A stretch of 64,000 bases of DNA from Clostridium_AD sp964467165 (GTDB lineage: Bacteria; Bacillota; Clostridia; Clostridiales; Clostridiaceae), in NCBI GenBank assembly GCA_964467165.1, contig CAYXOL010000028.1, forward strand, positions 3,597 to 67,596, given 5' to 3'. The translations under genes and the position numbers were made by a program. The notes below the pieces were generated by a model that was not told the origin of the DNA, did not search any database, and saw nothing but the letters and a program-made list of their open reading frames with translations. This document shows positions 52,624 to 60,331 of this stretch, one piece after another (position 1 is the first letter of the stretch; each line of letters starts with the position of its first letter).

Positions 52624-54216
52624 TTATACATTATTAAATATTCGCTTTAAAAAGGAATCCTTTATTTTAATGTTTGTTATTGTTAATTTTGAGTTTAGCT
52701 CCTCCAATTGATTTGTTAAAATCTCAACTTCTTCATTAAATAATAAAATTCTACTTTCTTTTTCAATATTACCCATCTCTAGCTGAGAATTTTCCTCTTG
52801 CAATATCATAATTTGTTTTTGTTTTTCAATAAACTGATCTTTAAAAGCTAGTATTTCTTTTCCATGCTCATTGTTAACATCTTCCAATTCATTGTTCTTC
52901 TTTTCTTTACTTATTAAACTCTCTTGAAGATAATTTATATTTCCATTTAGTAACTCCTTATCCTCTTGAAATTTTATATACTCTGCATTTATATCCTTCA
53001 ATTTATTTTCATAAATATGAATTCTAATAACATTTTCTTGTACGCTATTCCTAAGTAAGGTAATTAACTCTTCTTTCTGTCTCAGTTGTTTTTCGTATAT
53101 AAGCATTTTATTATAAGCAACATTCAAATAGGATTTAGCTTCTATTAAACATTGGTCACATTCTTTATGAGATTTATTTTTATTGATTATACTACTATCT
53201 AAAGTATTATATTCATTTGGGATTATTAAAATTTCAACCTCATCATCATCCATTACATACATTTCATTAATAATTAAATCCCTTATGGTTCTAGTTAAAT
53301 TAGACTCATATATTGATTTTATAACATTCAATGAAGATAATAATTCAATAGATGAAGGGGCACTAAAGGTTTTTCCTTTATCCTTTGTGAAGGAGTTATA
53401 AATTTCATTATTGTTTATCCATGAACAATATAAATGACCTTCTATAGCAAAAAAAGAACAGGATTTTAAATCTGTAGCCTCAAATAATCTGTTATATCTT
53501 TCTTTAGTATATCCATCTTGTGAATATATTAAGACACTCCTATTCTTTTCCTTTTTTATATATAATGAATGTATAACATCATTAATTGACAGAAAAGAAT
53601 AATCCATAAAAGGCTCACTACTTTCATCTATTATATTAAAATCAGACCAGATATTAAATTCGGCATTTAAAATTTTATATCCAAGTTTATAGCTCTTTTG
53701 TGATTTTTGATACATAATTAATAACTTATTGTTGCCATCTATAACAATGTTGAAAGAACAATTTTTTTCATCGCTGCTTTTAGCTATTATTATAGGAGAT
53801 TCTAGATTAAAGTTTTCATTTACTACTTGATTAAAAAGTGTTCTGATTTTAGTTTCTCTATTTAGTACATTATAAAATAAATAAATTTGATTTTTATTTA
53901 ATATAGCCTTAAAAGAAATATCATATATTTCAGTAGTCTTTTTTAAAAGAACTATATCCTCACTCCATTTATCTTCATTTAAAATTCTGAGTTTTATATT
54001 TCCCTTTAAATCTTCATATAAGAAATATATATCATCATTTGGGAGTAATAACACAGAAAAATTTCCACTACTCTCTTTTTCTAGCACTTTATAATTAGAT
54101 TCTTTATTATCTTTTAATATTCTATATAAAATCCCCCTGTTTTTATCATATGTAAGGTTCCATGTTGTATAGTCTGATTGCTTTATAACATAAAATTTTT
54201 TATCAGGCAAAAACAT
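52624..54216 (-). CDS. Beta-propeller-like and coiled-coil protein of unknown function
   Basis: A 530-residue protein that I do not recognise. Residues 1-300 show repeating short blocks of the type NGFSVLLLPNDDIYFLYED, NKLLIMYQKS, LYCSWINNNEIY and KGKTFSAPSS, like bacterial sialidase-type propeller blades. Residues about 355-515 are a long heptad-rich coiled coil (Glu, Lys, Leu, Asn). There is no signal peptide or membrane helix. A CATATTTTA element lies upstream but without a matching AC. AAGGGG precedes the ATG. Between rmlA and a Cys-rich protein, it may be a scaffold of the same surface structure. Confidence 0.6.
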   Translation of the reverse strand: MFLPDKKFYVIKQSDYTTWNLTYDKNRGILYRILKDNKESNYKVLEKESSGNFSVLLLPNDDIYFLYEDLKGNIKLRILNEDKWSEDIVLLKKTTEIYDISFKAILNKNQIYLFYNVLNRETKIRTLFNQVVNENFNLESPIIIAKSSDEKNCSFNIVIDGNNKLLIMYQKSQKSYKLGYKILNAEFNIWSDFNIIDESSEPFMDYSFLSINDVIHSLYIKKEKNRSVLIYSQDGYTKERYNRLFEATDLKSCSFFAIEGHLYCSWINNNEIYNSFTKDKGKTFSAPSSIELLSSLNVIKSIYESNLTRTIRDLIINEMYVMDDDEVEILIIPNEYNTLDSSIINKNKSHKECDQCLIEAKSYLNVAYNKMLIYEKQLRQKEELITLLRNSVQENVIRIHIYENKLKDINAEYIKFQEDKELLNGNINYLQESLISKEKKNNELEDVNNEHGKEILAFKDQFIEKQKQIMILQEENSQLEMGNIEKESRILLFNEEVEILTNQLEELNSKLTITNIKIKDSFLKRIFNNV

Positions 54217-54303
54217 CTCTTTACCCCTTCTTTTAAATTATTCTTTATATAAAATATGCTAAACATATTACAATTTATAACTTTTATTTTTTTAGTTATT
54301 AGC

Positions 54304-54330
54304 ACACATTTTGAACTAATTCATATCATG
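54304..54330 (+). promoter_or_regulatory. Sigma-K-like promoter (near consensus) for the Cys-rich gene
   Basis: AC at 54304-54305, 16 bases, then CATATCATG at 54322-54330: one mismatch (final G for A) from AC-N16-CATANNNTA. It ends 59 bp before the GTG at 54390. Confidence 0.4.
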
Positions 54331-54389
54331 TTAATATGGAAATATAAATCTAGAAATATTTTTATTCGTTTATAGGGGAGGTACGTATT

Positions 54390-55148
54390 GTGAAGGAATT
54401 TAATACAAAGAAAGAAATCAGAGACATAATGCTAGAAATGGAAAGTCTATCGGAAAAACAGATAGCAACTACATTAACTGAAGAAACCCTTAAAGAACTT
54501 ATGGAATCAAATGGATTTAATGCTACTAATGCAGGATTCAGGTCTGCTGACCCTACTTGTACTCCTGATTGTGGAGACTGTTTAAACACAATAAATTTCT
54601 GCTGTAAAACAACCATTGGAACAGGTTTCACTGTAAATATTGACCCAACTCTTACTACTATACAGTATAACAGTTGCTTGTTCTGCTTTACTGATCCTTG
54701 CCCTTGTCCTATTACCGTTACACCCGGAGCAGGTTGTCCATCCTTTTGCTTAACATTATACCCTAGAAGGGTAATTGGTTGTATTGATTATAGAGTATTT
54801 ACAGGTAATGCTATAGGTGACGCATGTGCTGGTGGCCTTTGCGCAGGAACTCTTAATGGTGCTATATGCTGTGAAGGATCACAATGTGTAAATAATATTG
54901 TAAGTTATCAACAATGTCCACCAACATTAAGCGAAGCACAACCTAAACCTATACCTACTGATAGTCTTACCGTTACTGTTACTGCAACTGCAGAAAATTG
55001 TGAAGATTGTACTGCGGGAACTGGTTCTCCCTGTGAAAATACTGTTGTAAAATTCGCTGGTTCCTTTATATTACCAGAAGTTTGTCCTACACCTTCTTGC
55101 CTTAACACACCATGTCCAGATCCAAGTTGTTCTCCATGCTGCAGTTAA
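54390..55148 (+). CDS. Cys-rich structural protein, candidate spore-surface component
   Basis: A 252-residue protein with about 30 cysteines after residue 55, many as CxxC, CC or CPxP (PTCTPDCGDC, CFTDPCPCP, and a tail ending CPDPSCSPCCS). The first 50 residues are a charged, helical, cysteine-free leader with no signal peptide. The Cys/Pro/Thr-rich body resembles clostridial spore coat or exosporium proteins in style, but I cannot name a family. A precursor peptide modified on cysteines is an alternative. Start is GTG, eight bases after GGAGG. It is monocistronic with a strong terminator. Confidence 0.7.
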   Translation: MKEFNTKKEIRDIMLEMESLSEKQIATTLTEETLKELMESNGFNATNAGFRSADPTCTPDCGDCLNTINFCCKTTIGTGFTVNIDPTLTTIQYNSCLFCFTDPCPCPITVTPGAGCPSFCLTLYPRRVIGCIDYRVFTGNAIGDACAGGLCAGTLNGAICCEGSQCVNNIVSYQQCPPTLSEAQPKPIPTDSLTVTVTATAENCEDCTAGTGSPCENTVVKFAGSFILPEVCPTPSCLNTPCPDPSCSPCCS

Positions 55149-55156
55149 TTAAACTC

Positions 55157-55202
55157 TATAAAGAAGGATATCCTCACAAATGTGAGGATATCCTTCTTTA
55201 TA
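55157..55202. terminator. Bidirectional terminator between convergent genes
   Basis: Arms at 55157-55178 and 55181-55202 form a perfect 22-base stem around two A. TATAAAG at the base gives T-rich tails in both directions. It serves the Cys-rich gene and the convergent GT2 gene. Confidence 0.92.
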
Positions 55203-55210
55203 GATTAAAA

Positions 55211-56125
55211 TTAAAATAAAATATTGAATTTTTTAAAGAAATATTCATCATCATATACACGCTCTATCAAGTATTTATTTCTCTGTCTTACAATTAAATC
55301 TGAATTTTTATCTATTTCATGTGCTGCGGTAAAGAAATAATAATCTCTTTTTGCTATATCCATAACCTTCTTAAGTCTCTCCATTTCAAAATGTGAGCAA
55401 GCAAGACATATAGTGTTATAAGTAACATTTGCAAGGGTTACTTTATATGGAAATTTTTTTCTAAATAGATGTTGTACTATTACATCTGGATTAATAACTA
55501 TCCTATATCCATAAAGCCATGCTTTAAGGCATATCTCTTCATCCTCTTTACCCCATACTTGAAAAAGATGATCAAACCCACCTATTCTATCAAACGCCTC
55601 TCTGGTTATCCCAAGCGCTGCACCACCTGCCAGTGGAATTTCGTCTCCCTTATTTGGTTTTTTTGAAAACCAAGTAATTTTAAATTCATCATTCCATGTC
55701 TGACCATAACCTGCTGATGAGATATTTGAAATATCTGAAATACAGGGGGCCACGAGTGATGCCTTAGCCTTTTCTAAAGTATTAATTAAATCATCTGCCC
55801 ACATGTCAGGTACTTTTACATGGGCATCAAAGAAAAATAAATATTTTCCCTTAGCAGCTTTTGCCCCCGCATTTCTTGCTGCTGCTGCACCTATATTATT
55901 AGTCTTAATTAAAATAACATCTCTATATTTGTCTTCACTTATATAAGTTTTCAAAAAATCTGCACTTCCATCTGTTGAAGCATCATCTACTACTATAATT
56001 TCACATTTAAGATGATTTTTAGACTCCAGTATTGAATCTATTGTCCATCTTATATTATTTACCTCATTTTTACAGGGAATAATTATTGAAACATCTACGT
56101 TGCTTGTATCTTCAATTTCATACAA
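55211..56125 (-). CDS. GT2 glycosyltransferase, GalNAc-transferase-like
   Basis: A 304-residue family 2 enzyme: VDVSIIIPCKNEVNNIRWTI, VVDDASTDGSADFL, the acceptor-loop motif GAAAARNAGAKAAKGKYLFF and the metal-binding DAH in FFFDAHVKVP. The C-terminal block GGFDHLFQVWGKEDEEICLKAW, cited as residues about 188-209, with its WGxEDxE pattern, is shared with polypeptide GalNAc-transferases and related galactosyltransferases. This suits direct protein glycosylation. No membrane helix. The ribosome binding site is weak. It is convergent with the Cys-rich gene. Confidence 0.88.
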   Translation of the reverse strand: MYEIEDTSNVDVSIIIPCKNEVNNIRWTIDSILESKNHLKCEIIVVDDASTDGSADFLKTYISEDKYRDVILIKTNNIGAAAARNAGAKAAKGKYLFFFDAHVKVPDMWADDLINTLEKAKASLVAPCISDISNISSAGYGQTWNDEFKITWFSKKPNKGDEIPLAGGAALGITREAFDRIGGFDHLFQVWGKEDEEICLKAWLYGYRIVINPDVIVQHLFRKKFPYKVTLANVTYNTICLACSHFEMERLKKVMDIAKRDYYFFTAAHEIDKNSDLIVRQRNKYLIERVYDDEYFFKKFNILF

Positions 56126-56324
56126 TTCATTTATACTTTCTATGAGAATTCAGCCCCTCTGATAATTGATACGCCTAATATTCATTATATTTATGAATTG
56201 AAATAGTGTACCTATTTTTTATTTCTATAAACAGATACACAAACAGCTAACAATAATTGTATATTTGAATAATGTATACTAAGTCGGTGATTTTCTACTT
56301 AATATCTAATTATGGAGGTTTATT

Positions 56325-57083
56325 ATGATTGATGGATTCAATAGAGAAAAGAAATTAATTAAGAAGTATAGAGAAACATTAAAACAAGATTCTAATCCTG
56401 GTGTATCTATAATTGCTTGTACTAATAAACCTAATTATATTGATAATATTTTTATAAACTATGAGAGGTCTAATTATCCTGTAAAAGAGTTACTAGTTAT
56501 TATAAATAATAATAAAATTAATTTCAATGAATGTAAGCTTAAAACTGCAAATTTTAATCATGTTAAAATATTTCAATTAGATGAATCTTGTACCCTTGGT
56601 GAATGTTTAAATTTTGGAGTTGAACAATCAGCATATGACTATATCTCTAAAATGGATGATGATGATTATTATGGCTCTAACTATTTAGAGGATACTATGA
56701 ATGTATTTAAATATACTGATGCCAAAATAACAGGCAAATTAACTTACTTTGTATATTTTGACAATAACAACACTTTAGGTATTATGTGCAGCAATTGGGA
56801 GTATAAATACGTTTTCGCAGTTGCTGGTGGTACTATTACAGCTAAGAAAGAAGTTTTTGATAGTGTTAAATTTCGAAATATATCCTTTGGTGAAGACAAA
56901 TTATTCCTTGAAGATTGTCATAAATCAGGGTTTAAGATTTTTTCTAGTGATAAATACAATTATGTCCTAATGAGGCATAAAAATTTAGAGGATCATACTT
57001 GGAAAATATGCTCTGAAGATTTTATTAAATATGTTAAAATAGTTTCAGTTATACCTAATTTCACATCTATTATATCAGTATAA
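56325..57083 (+). CDS. Glycosyltransferase (GT2-like)
   Basis: A 252-residue GT-A-type transferase. After a helical N-terminus comes PGVSIIACTNKPNYIDNIF, then CTLGECLNFGVEQSAYDYISKMDDDDYYG, cited as residues about 88-116, with the acidic DDDDYYG metal site, and a late EDKLFLEDCHKSGF. It belongs to the family often found beside other clostridial surface glycosyltransferase genes. GGAGG precedes the ATG by seven bases. It is a single plus-strand gene; I found no clean sigma-K-type match upstream. Confidence 0.85.
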   Translation: MIDGFNREKKLIKKYRETLKQDSNPGVSIIACTNKPNYIDNIFINYERSNYPVKELLVIINNNKINFNECKLKTANFNHVKIFQLDESCTLGECLNFGVEQSAYDYISKMDDDDYYGSNYLEDTMNVFKYTDAKITGKLTYFVYFDNNNTLGIMCSNWEYKYVFAVAGGTITAKKEVFDSVKFRNISFGEDKLFLEDCHKSGFKIFSSDKYNYVLMRHKNLEDHTWKICSEDFIKYVKIVSVIPNFTSIISV

Positions 57084-57122
57084 AAAATTTAACATCAATA
57101 GTTTTAGTACTTGAAATAATAC

Positions 57123-57156
57123 AACTTAAAGGGCACATTTATAAGCCCTTTAAGTT
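57123..57156. terminator. Terminator between convergent genes
   Basis: AACTTAAAGGGC at 57123-57134 and GCCCTTTAAGTT at 57145-57156 form a perfect 12-base stem with a ten-base loop. It lies between the GT gene and the convergent DUF3343 gene. Confidence 0.8.
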
Positions 57157-57164
57157 TGCAAAGT

Positions 57165-57425
57165 CTACGAGATTAGTACATACTTAGTTCCGTTTTTATC
57201 ATTTACTATTTTGTATAAACCTTTAATAATTAATTTTCTATTCTTTATCTCCTGTGCTACAATTTCTGTATCACTTTCATCAAATCTAATAGCTTTAGTA
57301 CACCCTCTTGAAATATCACTGGGGGCTGATATTAATTCAACTTTACAACCCTTAAGGATCAAATTTTTATATAATAATGTTGAATGACTATTAGAAACTA
57401 AAACTACAAGGTATTTAAATTTCAT
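57165..57425 (-). CDS. DUF3343 protein, putative Se/S carrier
   Basis: An 86-residue DUF3343 protein: KYLVVLVSNSHSTLLYKNLILKG at the start, with the conserved ISAPSDISRGCTKAIRF containing the single conserved Cys in RGC. The family is thought to carry persulfide or selenide and often sits near cysteine desulfurase or selenium genes, as here. I start at the ATG at 57425, nine bases after GGAG. It follows the cysteine-desulfurase-like gene by 212 bp with a terminator-like hairpin between, so it may be separately transcribed. The gap holds nothing else recognisable. Confidence 0.85.
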   Translation of the reverse strand: MKFKYLVVLVSNSHSTLLYKNLILKGCKVELISAPSDISRGCTKAIRFDESDTEIVAQEIKNRKLIIKGLYKIVNDKNGTKYVLIS

Positions 57426-57626
57426 CAGCTTCAACTCCAATTTACTACAACTTAGAAAAATATTTCACTTAAAATTTCAATAAATATTGAATTTATTAAT
57501 TTATTGAATACCTCATCCTACTATCATTATATTCATGTATTGTTAAAATGTTTTCATATTGCCCCAAATACCTCTATTAAGGGTTGAATTTACACTTAAA
57601 CATTCTCATTTCTATGGTTACATATA

Positions 57627-57653
57627 AAAAGCCTCTTTTAAAGAGACCTTTTT
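57627..57653 (-). terminator. Terminator overlapping the end of the cysteine-desulfurase gene
   Basis: AAAAGCCTCTTT and AAAGAGACCTTTT pair across 57627-57653 with one mismatch. On the minus strand a T run follows. The stem includes the last codons and stop of the gene at 57638. Confidence 0.65.
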
Positions 57654-58783
57654 TCATGTATATCTTTTAAAGCTTTAATAAGTTTTTCAATATCATCTAA
57701 ATTATTAAAATATCCTGGGCTTATTCTAACTGTGCCTGTGAGCTTTGTTCCAATTATATGGTGTATTAAAGGCGCACAGTGAAACCCTGTTCTCACTGCT
57801 ATTCCTTTTTTATTTAAAAGCTCCCCTACTTCAGAAACATCTAAATTATCTATATTTAAAGAAACTACTGCTCCTCTATTCTTATAATCAGTTCCACCAT
57901 AAATCTTAACATAAGATAATTTACTTAATTCTTTTACTAAATATTCTACTAACACGATTTCATGTTTTCTTATATTTTCTATTCCTACTTTTCTTATAAA
58001 TCTTATGCCCGCGCATAGCCCTGCTATTCCTGGTGTATTTAGGGTTCCGCTTTCAAATCTGTCAGGTAAAAAATCAGGTTGCTTCATAGAAAAGGACTCA
58101 CTCCCAGTTCCACCTTGTTTAAATGAATCCATTAATAATCCCTCTCTTATATATAAGCCGCCTGTTCCCTGTGGACCATATAGTCCTTTATGACCCGGGA
58201 AAGCTAATAAGTCAATATTATCGCGTGCTACATCTATTGGTATAACTCCCGCACTCTGCGAAGCGTCAACCATGAATATAATTCCCAAATCTTTAGTAAT
58301 CTCTCCTATAGCTGTTATGTCTTGAAGCGTTCCTAATACATTGGAAGCATGATTTATTATTATTGCTTTTGTATTTCTACGTATCTTCTTTTTTAGATTA
58401 TTAATATTCAAATAACCATTTTCATCTACACCAAGAAGCGAAAATGTTATTCCTTTTTCACTTAGATAATTTAATGGTCTAAGAACTGAGTTGTGTTCAA
58501 TTACTGTGCTAATAACATGATCTCCCGGTTTTAATATTCCTTTTATGCCTATATTCAGAGCTTCAGTAGCATTACATGTAAAAATAATATTAAACATATT
58601 AGGAATGTTGAAAAATTCACTTAGCTCTTGTCTCGTATCCATAATTTTACACGAAGCCTCAACTGCCATATCGTGAGAACTTCTACCAGGATTTGCAGCA
58701 TAATTTTCCATGCATCTTAATACTTCAGAATAGACTGCCACCGGCTTTGGAAAACTAGTAGCAGCATTATCAAGATATATCAT
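57638..58783 (-). CDS. Cysteine-desulfurase-like class V aminotransferase
   Basis: A 381-residue PLP enzyme of the class V group found near selenium genes. Landmarks are MIYLDNAATSFPKP at the N-terminus, TCNATEALNIG, HVISTVIEHNSVLRP, the PLP lysine in AFPGHKGLYGPQGTGG and the substrate cysteine in RTGFHCAPL. It would release sulfur (or selenium) from cysteine (or selenocysteine) for carriers such as the adjacent DUF3343 protein. GGAGG precedes the ATG. An AC-N16-CATATTATA element lies 39-65 bp upstream. Confidence 0.9.
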   Translation of the reverse strand: MIYLDNAATSFPKPVAVYSEVLRCMENYAANPGRSSHDMAVEASCKIMDTRQELSEFFNIPNMFNIIFTCNATEALNIGIKGILKPGDHVISTVIEHNSVLRPLNYLSEKGITFSLLGVDENGYLNINNLKKKIRRNTKAIIINHASNVLGTLQDITAIGEITKDLGIIFMVDASQSAGVIPIDVARDNIDLLAFPGHKGLYGPQGTGGLYIREGLLMDSFKQGGTGSESFSMKQPDFLPDRFESGTLNTPGIAGLCAGIRFIRKVGIENIRKHEIVLVEYLVKELSKLSYVKIYGGTDYKNRGAVVSLNIDNLDVSEVGELLNKKGIAVRTGFHCAPLIHHIIGTKLTGTVRISPGYFNNLDDIEKLIKALKDIHEKRSL

Positions 58784-58821
58784 AACATCCTCCTATTCTT
58801 CATATATCGCTTTATTCTTTA

Positions 58822-58848
58822 TATAATATGCTAAACATAAAAAATAGT
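58822..58848 (-). promoter_or_regulatory. Sigma-K-like promoter match upstream of the cysteine-desulfurase-like gene
   Basis: On the minus strand AC (58847-58848), 16 bases, then CATATTATA (58822-58830). This is a full match to AC-N16-CATANNNTA, but the AC belongs to the first copy of a short interspersed repeat. A housekeeping-type function makes sigma-K control less expected, so it may be chance. Confidence 0.3.
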
Positions 58849-58882
58849 GCCACTCACGTGGCACGTGGCAAAAGTGACAAGC
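58847..58882. repeat. Short interspersed dyad repeat, copy 1
   Basis: Starts GTGCCACTCACGTGGCACG and ends GCAAAAGTGACAAGC. It shares its full 36-bp length with copy 3 (60187-60222), differing at two positions. Its GCCAC/GTGGC dyad could form a hairpin. Confidence 0.75.
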
Positions 58883-58982
58883 TTTAAAATTGTAACCGTA
58901 CCTATATCAAGACTAAGACCATCTATGTAACATGTTCAAAAAAAATTATTGGATATTTCTAGACAGTGATGTATTTTCAGAA

Positions 58983-59345
58983 TTATTTTATTTTACCCAC
59001 AACAGTTAAATTTACAAGTACATCCCTTCCGTGAGGTGCTGAATCTATCTCTTTTGTTAAATCTTTTCCGGCTGTTATACCATTTTTATGTTTGCCATTA
59101 TTCCAACCCTGTGCATTTGTAACATCATAAATTGTTCCATCTACTGCTACATACGCTGGATTTCCATTTTGACCATCATATTTTTTTAATTGTTCAAGTG
59201 TAAGGTCTCCTTTTGATGCTGAAGTTGAGTTAGTTTTAGTGCTTGCCTCAGCGCTGGTTTGCTTAACCGGTGTTTTATTAGTTGAACAACCAGCCATTAA
59301 AAGCATTGTTAAGCATAAAGCACTTGATATCCATATTTTTTTCAT
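58983..59345 (-). CDS. Cytochrome-b5-like domain lipoprotein
   Basis: A 120-residue lipoprotein with a signal peptide ending in the lipobox LMAGC (Cys20), then a Ser/Thr/Lys-rich linker. The C-terminal 75 residues form a cytochrome-b5-like heme/steroid-binding domain: LTLEQLKKYDGQNGNPAYVA (residues 48-67), VDGTIYDVTNAQGWNNGKH and SAPHGRDVL. It may bind heme outside the membrane; the ligand is unproven in this bacterial subfamily. GGAGGA precedes the ATG. It is monocistronic. Confidence 0.88.
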   Translation of the reverse strand: MKKIWISSALCLTMLLMAGCSTNKTPVKQTSAEASTKTNSTSASKGDLTLEQLKKYDGQNGNPAYVAVDGTIYDVTNAQGWNNGKHKNGITAGKDLTKEIDSAPHGRDVLVNLTVVGKIK

Positions 59346-59447
59346 TTTTATTCCTCCATTATTAATTAATTACTATTATTATTTAATATAATTTGTCACA
59401 TCTTAGCATACTAATATGTCAATTGCATGTCAAAACTAAGAAAATTA

Positions 59448-59471
59448 GTGCCACCCACTTGGCAAGTGGCA
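59448..59471. repeat. Short interspersed dyad repeat, copy 2 (truncated)
   Basis: Reads GTGCCACCCACTTGGCAAG and continues TGGCA. It matches the first 24 bp of copies 1 and 3 with few changes and lacks the GACAAGC tail. It lies in the gap between rdgB-like and cytochrome-b5-like genes. Confidence 0.7.
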
Positions 59472-59501
59472 TCTTTAAAATACATCAAAATCACTGTATT
59501 C

Positions 59502-59523
59502 AAAAATGGAGTATAGGACTCCA
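59502..59523 (-). terminator. Terminator of the rdgB-like gene
   Basis: TGGAGT at 59507-59512 and ACTCCA at 59518-59523 form a six-base stem; on the minus strand TTTTT follows directly. It lies ten bases after the stop at 59534. Confidence 0.65.
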
Positions 59524-59533
59524 ACTGTATACA

Positions 59534-60169
59534 CTATAGTTTCTCTTCATAACTTAAAACCTCCCTAAAAAACTTTCTAAATCCGCTTCCTGGGCAGTCA
59601 TCATTATCCTCACCCACGCAATCTTTCATATCCATGTAATGCCTACCACTTTTTATATCTACAGAAATAGAATCCAACGGAAAGCCTACATCTCTTTTTT
59701 CATGTGGCTTTGATGAAATAATAAAAGCTTCTGACCCTATGTCGTCTCCATCATATTCAAACATACGCTCTTCATTAAATATAAGACAAATAGCATTTTT
59801 ATATCTTGCTCTTGCACTGCCACCCAATTTCGAAGCAACACTAGAATAATGCTCTATCATTTCTTCATCATTTAGCTCTTTGCCATTAACTCTTCTAACA
59901 TGAACCCCTGGTTGCTTTACATTTTCTAAGGTTTCTATTTTTTCTATGTAGAATCCTGAATCACAAGAGAACACTGGCATTTTATAGGCTTTATAGTAAG
60001 CAGTAGCCTTAATTTTAGCATTTTCCAATGGATTATTCCCACTCTCATCAATCTTTCCAATTTCCAATTCAACTTCATTTAATCCAATAATCTCAATATT
60101 TATTCCCTTAAGCATCTCTTTCATATGTTGAATCTTAGCAAGATTCCTTGTTCCATACATTATTTTCAC
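59534..60169 (-). CDS. Non-canonical purine NTP pyrophosphatase (RdgB/HAM1-like)
   Basis: A 211-residue HAM1-family enzyme that removes XTP/dITP. Motifs include MYGTRNLAKIQHMKEML near the N-terminus, GNNPLENAKIKATAYYKAY, the catalytic FSCDSGFYI and later IGSEAFIISSKP. The C-terminus has an unusual acidic DCVGEDNDDCPGSGFRKFF. I start at the GTG at 60169, seven bases after GGAGG, because the upstream part of the open frame is encoded by repeat copy 3. The family assignment is firm but this is a divergent member. Confidence 0.85.
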   Translation of the reverse strand: MKIMYGTRNLAKIQHMKEMLKGINIEIIGLNEVELEIGKIDESGNNPLENAKIKATAYYKAYKMPVFSCDSGFYIEKIETLENVKQPGVHVRRVNGKELNDEEMIEHYSSVASKLGGSARARYKNAICLIFNEERMFEYDGDDIGSEAFIISSKPHEKRDVGFPLDSISVDIKSGRHYMDMKDCVGEDNDDCPGSGFRKFFREVLSYEEKL

Positions 60170-60186
60170 ATTAATCCCTCCAAATG

Positions 60187-60222
60187 GTGCCACCCACGTG
60201 GCAAGTGGCAAAAGTGACAAGC
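60187..60222. repeat. Short interspersed dyad repeat, copy 3
   Basis: Starts GTGCCACCCACGTGGCAAG and ends GCAAAAGTGACAAGC. It lies just upstream of the rdgB-like start. Confidence 0.75.
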
Positions 60223-60231
60223 CTAGTCTCT

Positions 60232-60273
60232 AAAAGGTCTGTAGCAAAATATATTTAAATTTTGCTACAGACC
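60232..60273 (-). terminator. Terminator of the NDH-like gene
   Basis: GGTCTGTAGCAAAAT at 60236-60250 and its exact complement at 60259-60273 form a perfect 15-base stem. On the minus strand TTTTA follows. It lies about 60 bp after the stop at 60332. Confidence 0.88.
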
Positions 60274-60331
60274 CCTATATGTATATACTACATACTTATA
60301 TTTTCTAACCACATAAGTTGTAAAATCATTC

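Noticed and set aside
54362..55108. Minus-strand open frames opposite the Cys-rich gene
   Set aside because: The plus-strand frame has GGAGG, a promoter-like element and a terminator, and the antisense frames have none.
56126..56324. Sigma-K-like promoter upstream of the glycosyltransferase at 56325
   Set aside because: Only poor matches (ATAATGTAT after AC-N17) were found, below the standard used for the other genes.
58822..58848. Sigma-K control of the cysteine-desulfurase-like gene as a separate finding
   Set aside because: The motif matches, but its AC lies in a repeat element and the gene's function does not suggest sporulation, so I kept it as a low-confidence feature only.
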